From NCBI RefSeq assembly GCF_003590095.1, contig NC_039489.1, positions 5,146,001 to 5,210,000 of the forward strand: 64,000 nucleotides of DNA, read 5' to 3'. Positions 63,701-64,000 of the stretch are shown one piece after another. Under the pieces are notes generated by a model. The model ran no database searches and was not told the DNA's origin. It worked only from the letters and a program-made list of their open reading frames with translations. The DNA is from Trichoplusia ni. Lineage: Eukaryota > Arthropoda > Insecta > Lepidoptera > Noctuidae. Position 1 is the stretch's first letter, and the number at the start of each line of letters is the position of its first letter. Made by a program: the position numbers and the translations under genes.

Positions 63701-64000
63701 CCGCTTCTGCCACTTCGTGTCTCTGCTGAATCCAGTTGTGGTTGGTATCTGTATTGTCTAACACCAACTTTAAAATAAATAAGTTATCTCATGTGATGAA
63801 ATGAAGTCGAGTAGTCTTAATGAAACTGACTCAAGTTAAACGTTCTGGAGTAATAATGTAAAATAAATTTTAGACTACTCCAGTCATGACGACATTCTGT
63901 GATCACCTTTATGGTTTATAACTTTTGGAATTTCGCAAACTAATCCATTTGTATCATTTTTACAGGAATCTGAAGTGGCAATGCTAGCGGAAGTGGGTCA
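24720..64000 (+). CDS. mim: MTSS1/MIM I-BAR protein, partial gene (six exons of the IMD domain)
   Basis: Spliced plus-strand gene encoding the IMD (I-BAR) domain of missing-in-metastasis, a cytoplasmic scaffold that binds phosphoinositide membranes and actin regulators and forms protrusions. Joining 24720-24781, 26190-26263, 59529-59613, 62974-63190, 63624-63740 and 63966-64000 gives one open frame of 590 nt. Diagnostic stretches seen are PMWEEFISKATKLHSAL, AAFLDAFQKIADAATNARG, ATKEIGTALTRVCLRHRAIE and LIEERSRFCHFVSLLNPVV, which match the known fly mim and vertebrate MTSS1 order helix by helix. The frame starts at an internal acceptor; the exon carrying the initiator Met and the LFQ-type N-terminus of helix 1 was not found, and the gene continues beyond 64000. 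The second visible intron (33,265 bp) houses two antisense protease genes. The match is from memory, not from a search, but the collinear identity is strong. Confidence 0.93.
24782..26189 (+). other. MTSS1/MIM intron between first two visible exons
   Basis: 1,408-bp AT-rich intron with canonical gtaagt and cag ends. No open frame, repeat copy or RNA gene could be supported inside it. Confidence 0.85.
26190..26263 (+). CDS. mim: MTSS1/MIM exon: IMD helix 1 continuation
   Basis: 74 nt, phase 2 in and phase 1 out. It encodes SALVAIAAFLDAFQKIADAA followed by TNAR, with a split Gly codon at the 3' end. Donor is gtaagt. The residues are nearly those of fly mim at this place. The next exon lies 33 kb away. 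Confidence 0.93.
26264..26880. other. AT-rich intronic spacer, 3' flank of protease A
   Basis: Part of the MTSS1 intron. It holds the short 3' UTR and poly(A) signal of protease A and, around 26629-26665, a fragment resembling a common lepidopteran repeat (agtccaactcacacttgacc), also seen in another form near 12048. Nothing else is recognisable. Confidence 0.6.
26752..26757 (-). terminator. Poly(A) signal AATAAA of protease A
   Basis: AATAAA on the minus strand, 124 nt beyond the TAG stop at 26881-26883. It is the nearest canonical hexamer downstream of the stop, so a short 3' UTR is inferred. Confidence 0.6.
26881..27138 (-). CDS. Protease A exon 8: active-site Ser and C-terminus
   Basis: 258 nt including the TAG stop. 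It encodes QLCAGGVSGKDACRGDSGGP with S386 and the S1 aspartate D380, then GVYSNVYEHLGWIRDTIVP. The alternate frames over this exon are shadows. Confidence 0.96.
   Translation of the reverse strand, partial: ACQDIYNQIESNKTIHRSQLCAGGVSGKDACRGDSGGPLMYEDGRITEVVGIVSYGIQPCGKQEIPGVYSNVYEHLGWIRDTIVP
26881..34264 (-). CDS. Protease A: dual clip-domain serine protease (PAP-like), 8 exons, 436 aa
   Basis: Complete secreted trypsin-like protease of the lepidopteran prophenoloxidase-activating type; by family knowledge it acts in haemolymph on immune zymogens. Exons in transcript order are 34210-34264, 31579-31757, 30779-30933, 28871-29004, 28356-28521, 27851-28056, 27432-27589 and 26881-27138. All phases agree (1,0,2,1,2,1,0), giving 1311 nt and 436 residues, close to the roughly 430-440 of Manduca PAP-2/PAP-3. 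Layout: signal peptide 1-18; clip 1 C27-C81 and clip 2 C91-C141, six cysteines each; NKLVGA activation site with likely cleavage after K172; catalytic domain 173-436 with H218 (TAAHC), D285 (NDIALL) and S386 (GDSGGP). D380 gives trypsin-like specificity. It sits antisense in an MTSS1 intron, 3.5 kb downstream of its paralogue protease B. The exact physiological substrate cannot be told from sequence. Confidence 0.95.
27432..27589 (-). CDS. Protease A exon 7: catalytic core RPICLP to AAGWGA
   Basis: 158 nt. It encodes FIRPICLP, LVMYAAGWGAIENSPFSN and IKLHVDLPIVSHE, the chymotrypsin-fold middle segment. Phase 1 in, phase 0 out. Confidence 0.94.
27851..28056 (-). CDS. Protease A exon 6: catalytic segment with Asp
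   Basis: 206 nt. It encodes RLGEYDTANEGEDC, IPHPKYYPTNYQKTNDIALL and RLKETAPFT. D285 is the catalytic aspartate. The extra cysteines C247 and C257 are typical of clip proteases. Confidence 0.94.
28356..28521 (-). CDS. Protease A exon 5: N-terminal catalytic segment with His
   Basis: 166 nt. It encodes DQYPWAVIIEYL, CGGVLISGKYVLTAAHC and the following loop. H218 is the catalytic histidine. Phase 1 in, phase 2 out. Confidence 0.94.
28706..28744. repeat. Perfect 18-bp inverted repeat, 3-nt loop
   Basis: Left arm 28706-28723 and right arm 28727-28744 are exact reverse complements (catcttgtattcatctta) around ctt. It lies in the intron between exons 4 and 5 of protease A. No function assigned. 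Confidence 0.9.
28871..29004 (-). CDS. Protease A exon 4: clip 2 end, linker and activation site
   Basis: 134 nt. It encodes CKSNVQYSVCC, closing clip 2, then the Cys-containing linker with MNAFPPDSRTDCCGVDSRVG and NKLV. The scissile bond is inferred between Lys172 and Leu173, by analogy with K/IVGG sites in this group. Confidence 0.92.
29700..29765 (-). repeat. tRNA-derived SINE, tail fragment
   Basis: Matches the 3' tail of the SINE family seen at 14206 (cactaaggatttcattcctt ... cgcggggggtt), in reverse orientation. It lies just ahead of a plus-strand copy at 29840, forming a divergent pair inside intron 3 of protease A. Confidence 0.65.
29840..30006 (+). repeat. tRNA-derived SINE copy
   Basis: Head gactgcacggatagccgagt with A box tagccgagtgg, and a decayed B box (aattcgatccc), then the family tail ending aggattaagtttctta. 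It lies in intron 3 of protease A. Confidence 0.85.
30779..30933 (-). CDS. Protease A exon 3: clip 1 end and most of clip 2
   Basis: 155 nt, opening with LCC, which closes clip 1, then KKGSCYTPDGDVGSCISIY and LCSHLVNLLKPP of clip 2. Donor gtaagt, phase 2 out. Confidence 0.93.
31262..31500. repeat. Interspersed repeat copy (actaaaacccacccatgtt family)
   Basis: Shares actaaaacccacccatg, a tttgtaccgg piece and a aacaattccg segment with the reverse complement of 57560-57650. A shorter relative occurs near 20188. It lies in intron 2 of protease A. Element class not determined. Confidence 0.6.
31579..31757 (-). CDS. Protease A exon 2: clip domain 1
   Basis: 179 nt. It carries cysteines in CRTPDNELGEC, EKC and SLC spacing; the last CC pair of the clip fold lies at the start of the next exon. 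Acceptor ttacag, donor gttagt. Confidence 0.93.
31758..34209. other. Protease A intron 1: no supported exon
   Basis: 2,452-bp intron between the signal exon and the clip-1 exon, the position that holds the mini-exon array in protease B. I looked for phase-1 symmetric mini-exons on the minus strand and saw no convincing one. The sequence is AT-rich with a moderately GC-rich patch at about 31870-32095. Confidence 0.55.
34210..34264 (-). CDS. Protease A exon 1: signal peptide
   Basis: Encodes MKLFFVVAFALCLSFDQA: a Lys followed by a hydrophobic core, a typical secretory signal. The ATG was chosen because it is in frame with the clip exon after splicing and starts the hydrophobic run. Phase 1 donor gtaact. 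Confidence 0.9.
34328..34370 (-). promoter_or_regulatory. Probable core promoter of protease A
   Basis: Minus-strand motif cacagtcgggc (34328-34338) contains an arthropod-initiator-like ACAGT and is shared exactly with the upstream region of protease B at nearly the same distance from the ATG (64 versus 54 nt). A TATA-like ttatac lies about 30 nt further upstream (around 34365). The assignment is inferred from conservation and spacing. Confidence 0.4.
35822..36038 (-). repeat. tRNA-derived SINE, nearly full copy
   Basis: Reverse-oriented family member: the minus strand reads gactgcacggatagccgagt, a good B box (gggttcgattccc), a tgcttgttttgagtctgggt tail and a cgcactaaggaa-type 3' end. This head sequence resembles a Leu/Ser-type tRNA but is not a functional tRNA gene. 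Confidence 0.88.
36087..36177 (+). other. Unassigned exon-like open segment
   Basis: Open on the plus strand, encoding VCGEKQYYSPLSRGLF followed by KKCQFDETTEGKI. It has a pyrimidine-rich acceptor (ttattttatcctccag) and a strong donor (ctg/gtaagaa), phase 1 in and phase 2 out. These phases do not fit skipping into MTSS1 between the flanking exons. I recognise no protein. It sits between two SINE copies and could be a relic exon or chance. Confidence 0.25.
36226..36345 (+). repeat. tRNA-derived SINE, 5'-truncated copy
   Basis: Contains gttgaggtcacc, B box gggttcgatccccgc and the tgatcc..aaatgcttgtcctgagt tail of the family. The A-box end is missing. Confidence 0.75.
37398..37403 (-). terminator. 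Candidate poly(A) signal of protease B
   Basis: Nearest minus-strand AATAAA downstream of the protease B stop, about 400 nt away. A variant hexamer closer in cannot be excluded. Confidence 0.35.
37805..38062 (-). CDS. Protease B last exon: active-site Ser and C-terminus
   Basis: 258 nt including TAA, the same length as in A. It encodes QLCAGGINGKDSCKGDSGGP and GVYSKVYEYLDWIRRTITP. S628 and the S1 D622 are present. The ORF running upstream past 38062 reads through the intron. Confidence 0.96.
   Translation of the reverse strand, partial: RCQPAYSLPGRSVNLWAGQLCAGGINGKDSCKGDSGGPLMYEDGRTYEVIGIVSFGPVPCGMEGIPGVYSKVYEYLDWIRRTITP
37805..54437 (-). CDS. Protease B: dual clip-domain serine protease with mini-exon-encoded linker
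   Basis: Paralogue of protease A with the same clip and catalytic exon structure, but with a long N-terminal linker built from up to 17 phase 1-1 mini-exons between signal peptide (54383-54437) and clip 1 (41258-41418). Using all mini-exons gives 2037 nt, 678 aa; fewer would be used if some are skipped. On that numbering: signal 1-18, linker about 19-253, clip 1 C258-C310, clip 2 C324-C374, activation K414/IVGG, H459 (TAGHC, with Gly for the usual second Ala), D526 (HDIALL), S628 (GDSGGP) and trypsin-type D622. Stop is TAA at 37805. It is probably a secreted immune protease like A. A 40% longer product than PAP-2/PAP-3 is unusual for the family. The catalytic and clip exons are certain; single mini-exons vary in support and are listed separately. 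Confidence 0.92.
38420..38580 (-). CDS. Protease B catalytic core exon
   Basis: 161 nt. It encodes FIRPICLPTRDWTSP, FTLYAAGWGAVSTR and VKLHVDLPYVPPE, collinear with protease A exon 7. Phase 0 out. Confidence 0.95.
38699..38904 (-). CDS. Protease B catalytic exon with Asp
   Basis: 206 nt, same length and phases as in A. It encodes RLGEYDIANEGQDC, IPHPQYNPVSPQKRHDIALL and KETAPFTG. D526 is catalytic. Confidence 0.95.
38973..39165. repeat. Hairpin plus retroelement 3' fragment filling a protease B intron
   Basis: A 17-bp perfect inverted repeat (38973-38989 with 39004-39020, acatatggtaatcatta) is followed by gatggaccggtttcgatgaa and gcgaagccgcaggtacta, sequence typical of common lepidopteran repeats. 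Together they occupy most of the 276-bp intron. Confidence 0.7.
39181..39343 (-). CDS. Protease B catalytic exon with His
   Basis: 163 nt. It encodes GNATTVDQYPWLVMIEYV and CGGVLISGKYVLTAGHC. The usual TAAHC is TAGHC here; the catalytic H459 is intact. Confidence 0.95.
39514..39674 (-). CDS. Protease B clip 2 end, linker and activation site
   Basis: 161 nt, nine codons longer than in A. It encodes CEGTEQYSVCC, then MNAFPPDPRTECCGVDSRVG and NKIV. The acceptor is ttcaag rather than the usual cag. Cleavage is inferred after K414. Confidence 0.92.
40329..40495 (-). CDS. Protease B clip 1 end and clip 2 exon
   Basis: 167 nt. VCC closes clip 1, then a Thr/Pro/Glu linker and GSCYTPEGQPGQCISLYSC with HLANMLKPPVPPENIKYVQN. 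Donor gtaagc, phase 2 out. Confidence 0.94.
40799..40855 (+). repeat. tRNA-derived SINE tail fragment
   Basis: Contains ggatttaataccttactgcg and ggagtcgtt, matching the 3' end of the 14206 copy. It lies in a protease B intron. Confidence 0.5.
40922..41165 (+). repeat. Interspersed repeat (ctagctgttgcccgcgactt family), copy 2
   Basis: Starts ctagctgttgcccgcgactt and ends ctttatatattagtata. It matches copies at 12422, 50373 and 62273 along its whole length. It lies in the intron between the clip 1 and clip 2 exons of protease B. Element class not certain; probably a non-autonomous retroposon. Confidence 0.88.
41258..41418 (-). CDS. Protease B clip domain 1 exon
   Basis: 161 nt. It encodes NYCNTPSDDEGECISVYKC and the rest of clip 1 up to SQCGYDGDAPA. 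The CC pair opens the next exon. Same phases (1 in, 0 out) as protease A exon 2. Confidence 0.94.
42185..42274 (-). CDS. Protease B mini-exon (90 nt), acidic
   Basis: Encodes ANISYNDETEEDESN, then SDSDNDNDNDQSES. The run of Asp/Asn codons is an (ATTATC)-like simple repeat on the plus strand that stays in frame. Acceptor attttatag, donor gtaagt, phase 1 at both ends. Confidence 0.78.
42759..42821 (-). CDS. Protease B mini-exon (63 nt)
   Basis: Encodes TQTEEQSYYPPMSSIII followed by PPSG. Acceptor tctttacag, donor gtaagt, phase 1 at both ends. Confidence 0.75.
43720..43809 (-). CDS. Protease B mini-exon (90 nt), threonine-rich
   Basis: Encodes TQVTYNDNQNIY, then TTTTTVHTTTTKAPIPE. The Thr run is a likely O-glycosylated segment (inference). 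Acceptor gtttaacag, donor gtaaga, phase 1 at both ends. Confidence 0.75.
44220..44261 (-). CDS. Protease B mini-exon (42 nt)
   Basis: Encodes YNHPSLPPMHQPT. Acceptor ttttaacag, donor gtaagt, phase 1 at both ends. Its Pro/His/Tyr composition is like the 45146 and 45706 exons, suggesting exon duplication. Confidence 0.7.
44830..44889 (-). CDS. Protease B candidate lysine-rich mini-exon (60 nt)
   Basis: Encodes KKKSSKKPSKKGHHPTTTE. Acceptor cctaacag has a poor pyrimidine tract, donor gtgagt is strong, and length and phase (1-1) fit the array exactly. Confidence 0.5.
45146..45190 (-). CDS. Protease B mini-exon (45 nt)
   Basis: Encodes GNPYNMPNHLYEQFM. Acceptor tttttcggcag, donor gtaagt, phase 1 at both ends. 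Confidence 0.68.
45706..45744 (-). CDS. Protease B mini-exon (39 nt)
   Basis: Encodes AEQMLAFQHRPPM. Acceptor attattatag, donor gtgagt, phase 1 at both ends. The PPM ending recurs in two other mini-exons. Confidence 0.65.
45946..45990 (-). CDS. Protease B mini-exon (45 nt)
   Basis: Encodes DKQAFWPQIVIIKPL, the most hydrophobic of the set. Acceptor tatttgacag, donor gtgagt, phase 1 at both ends. Confidence 0.68.
46032..46168. repeat. Hairpin element within the mini-exon array
   Basis: 22-bp arms 46050-46071 and 46098-46119 with one mismatch, flanked by near-identical ctatagtactggcttgt (46032) and ctatgtactggcttgt (46153). Looks like a small foldback insertion. Confidence 0.6.
46345..46380 (-). 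CDS. Protease B mini-exon (36 nt)
   Basis: Encodes EKSSEDKPSGVQ, a mixed-charge flexible segment. Acceptor atttgatag, donor gtaatt, phase 1 at both ends. Confidence 0.6.
46495..46521 (-). CDS. Protease B mini-exon (27 nt)
   Basis: Encodes AEIPESDED, acidic. Acceptor attttaacag, donor gtaagg, phase 1 at both ends. Confidence 0.68.
46643..46745. repeat. Decayed copy of the 48185 foldback element
   Basis: Shares cgcgtatttatcggg, a cccgattaatttcg stretch and aatgagcagac with one arm and the interior of the element at 48185-48370. Only one arm is preserved. Confidence 0.55.
46867..46893 (-). CDS. Protease B mini-exon (27 nt)
   Basis: Encodes GKQLRINKN including the split codon. Acceptor attgttatacag, donor gtgaga, phase 1 at both ends and open. 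Confidence 0.55.
47097..47129 (-). CDS. Protease B mini-exon (33 nt)
   Basis: Encodes EQICTLPKAKK, the only mini-exon with a cysteine. Acceptor acttttccag, donor gtaaga, phase 1 at both ends. Confidence 0.65.
47278..47289 (-). CDS. Protease B micro-exon (12 nt)
   Basis: Encodes AELK including the split codon. Acceptor tattttgacag and donor gtaagt are both strong, phase 1 at both ends. Confidence 0.55.
47371..47382 (-). CDS. Protease B candidate micro-exon (12 nt)
   Basis: Encodes DDLK including the split codon. The acceptor ttttccag is good, but the phase-1 donor is the weak gtatcg; a better gtaagg six bases on would break the downstream frame. It resembles the next micro-exon (AELK). Confidence 0.4.
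47648..47677 (-). CDS. Protease B mini-exon (30 nt)
   Basis: Encodes EQIESNDLIN counting the split first codon. Acceptor cttttgacag, donor gtgaga, phase 1 at both ends. Confidence 0.65.
47932..47970 (-). CDS. Protease B mini-exon (39 nt)
   Basis: Encodes SNRSRLLRLKTE, basic. Acceptor ccttcaacag, donor gtgagt, phase 1 at both ends. Confidence 0.7.
48185..48370. repeat. Foldback element with nested palindrome
   Basis: 58-bp terminal arms 48185-48242 and 48313-48370 match at 57 of 58 positions. Inside lies a second perfect palindrome, 18-bp arms 48240-48257 and 48263-48280 (cggcgggatcgcgagtcg) around aacta. It lies in intron 1 of protease B. Confidence 0.9.
48409..48423 (-). CDS. Protease B candidate mini-exon (15 nt)
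   Basis: Encodes L-YRLT between phase-1 ends. The acceptor has an excellent pyrimidine tract (ttggttgtttggcag) and the donor is gtaatc. Frame and phase agree with both neighbours, but so short an exon can arise by chance and it lies beside a foldback element. Confidence 0.4.
50373..50628 (+). repeat. Interspersed repeat (ctagctgttgcccgcgactt family), copy 3
   Basis: Full-length member ending ctttatatattagtatagat, very close to the 12422 and 62273 copies, so the family was recently active. Confidence 0.9.
51949..52014. repeat. Imperfect inverted repeat in GC-rich patch
   Basis: gactcttgcagttg at the left pairs with caactgccaagagtc at the right with one extra base, enclosing a GC-rich segment. 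Function unknown. Confidence 0.5.
53315..53329 (+). repeat. Homopolymer of 15 G
   Basis: An uninterrupted run of G in otherwise AT-rich sequence. Confidence 0.9.
54383..54437 (-). CDS. Protease B exon 1: signal peptide
   Basis: Encodes MNLLFVVVVAACCCLVNG, a clear secretory signal, with phase 1 donor gtaagt. It has the same length (55 nt) and phase as exon 1 of protease A. The upstream cagtgatatt is also shared with A. Confidence 0.88.
54491..54501 (-). promoter_or_regulatory. Probable initiator region of protease B
   Basis: Minus-strand cacagtcgggc is identical to the motif upstream of protease A. Both genes also share cagtgatatt just before the ATG. Because the flanking sequence has otherwise diverged, a core promoter role is inferred. 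No clear TATA box was seen here. Confidence 0.4.
55656..55849 (-). repeat. 5'-truncated 5S-type SINE copy with 17-bp target duplication
   Basis: Body 55673-55832 is the reverse complement of the tail of the element at 16771. It is flanked by exact repeats gctttggccgcgtggat at 55656-55672 and 55833-55849, and is nested in an older repeat. Confidence 0.88.
56051..56139 (-). repeat. 5S-type SINE, short tail copy
   Basis: About 89 bp matching the same tail (ccaactatgttggggtcggc), followed by an A run on the plus strand. Strongly 5'-truncated. Confidence 0.8.
57160..57720. repeat. Interspersed repeat, longer copy of the 31262 family
   Basis: 57560-57650 matches the reverse complement of 31262-31500 (ggatgggttttagtca). 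The less AT-rich flank 57190-57480 is open in places on both strands, but I recognise no protein. Confidence 0.55.
59529..59613 (+). CDS. mim: MTSS1/MIM exon: IMD helix 2
   Basis: 85 nt, phase 1 in and phase 2 out. It encodes ATKEIGTALTRVCLRHRAIE then TRMKTFI. Acceptor ttgttgcag, donor gtgagc. It joins in frame to the exon 33 kb upstream. Confidence 0.94.
60765..60985 (-). pseudogene. Non-LTR retrotransposon C-terminal ORF relic
   Basis: The minus strand reads VKDDMSAKSVSCEMTSDRKI, a DxVKDDM-type C-terminal signature of RTE-like reverse-transcriptase ORFs in insects. It is partly collinear with the relic at 19430. Broken, no intact ORF. Confidence 0.55.
61805..61915 (-). pseudogene. Non-LTR retrotransposon C-terminal relic
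   Basis: The minus strand reads WMRKAEEWALWNNLGKAHVQ, close to the GKNWMRKAQDR..W..LGEAYVQQW ending typical of RTE-type polymerase ORFs. A fragment only. Confidence 0.6.
62273..62527 (+). repeat. Interspersed repeat (ctagctgttgcccgcgactt family), copy 4
   Basis: Same ends and body as the copies at 12422, 40922 and 50373, in the same orientation. Confidence 0.9.
62974..63190 (+). CDS. mim: MTSS1/MIM exon: IMD helix 3, arginine-rich
   Basis: 217 nt, phase 2 in and phase 0 out. It encodes ALMDTLITPLSERADEWRRG, LSREHARECKRARAELRRRV and HARKARRAPPDAKRRADVCM. Positions that are lysine in fly and vertebrate orthologues are mostly arginine, and the exon is strikingly GC-rich. The antisense and +2 open frames here are shadows of this composition. 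Confidence 0.92.
63191..63623 (+). other. MTSS1/MIM intron with SINE fragment
   Basis: 433-bp intron. About 63264-63410 is a 5'-truncated tRNA-derived SINE (cgcgggttcgatccttgcct, gcttgttctgagtctgggtg). Confidence 0.8.
63264..63410 (+). repeat. tRNA-derived SINE, truncated copy
   Basis: Carries the B box and tail of the 14206 family but lacks the A-box head. Confidence 0.8.
63624..63740 (+). CDS. mim: MTSS1/MIM exon: IMD helix 4 start
   Basis: 117 nt, phase 0 both ends. It encodes DIQERKQQLEEMEEKAVKAA and LIEERSRFCHFVSLLNPVV. The donor is gttggt, a weak non-consensus site; the better gtatct four bases on would break the frame into the next exon. Confidence 0.9.
63966..64000 (+). CDS. mim: MTSS1/MIM exon, truncated by window edge
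   Basis: Acceptor tttttacag, then ESEVAMLAEVG, matching the EEISMLGEI / ECEVMSELGHL stretch of orthologues. It runs past the window end. Confidence 0.85.

Overview
The window is AT-rich animal nuclear DNA with GT-AG introns and many decayed short retroelements. It is almost certainly from a moth or butterfly. It carries clip-domain serine proteases with two clip domains, the architecture of lepidopteran prophenoloxidase-activating proteinases (Manduca PAP-2/PAP-3, Bombyx PPAE), and a dense set of short interspersed repeats of lepidopteran character. No long single-exon gene is present, so all genes were rebuilt by hand from splice sites, reading phase and protein similarity.

Layout. (1) Positions 1-24719 hold no recognisable coding exon: AT-rich sequence, decayed retroelements, a tRNA-derived SINE at 14206, a 5S-rRNA-derived SINE at 16771, a perfect 27-bp palindrome at 9333 and two perfect RFX X-box palindromes at 14781 and 15225. 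(2) Six plus-strand exons (24720, 26190, 59529, 62974, 63624, 63966) encode the I-BAR/IMD domain of an MTSS1/MIM (missing-in-metastasis) orthologue. The first exon was not found and the gene runs off the right edge. (3) Its 33,265-bp second visible intron (26264-59528) contains two complete protease genes on the opposite strand. Protease A (26881-34264, 8 exons, 436 aa) and protease B (37805-54437) are tandem paralogues with the same intron positions and phases in the clip and catalytic parts.

The most unusual feature is in protease B. Between its signal-peptide exon and its first clip-domain exon lie up to 17 very small exons (12-90 nt, spread over 42185-48423). All are phase 1 at both ends and all have lengths divisible by three, so any one can be skipped without breaking the frame. 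Together they encode about 235 residues of low-complexity, charge-patterned linker. Protease A has none of this: its signal exon joins the clip-1 exon directly. The array looks like a modular linker that could be varied by alternative splicing.

Both proteases keep the His-Asp-Ser triad and a trypsin-like S1 aspartate, and their zymogen activation site follows a lysine. By family knowledge they would be secreted haemolymph proteases of the melanization/immune cascade. MTSS1/MIM is a cytoplasmic membrane-curving, actin-regulating protein. Nothing suggests a functional link between host and nested genes; the relation is positional.
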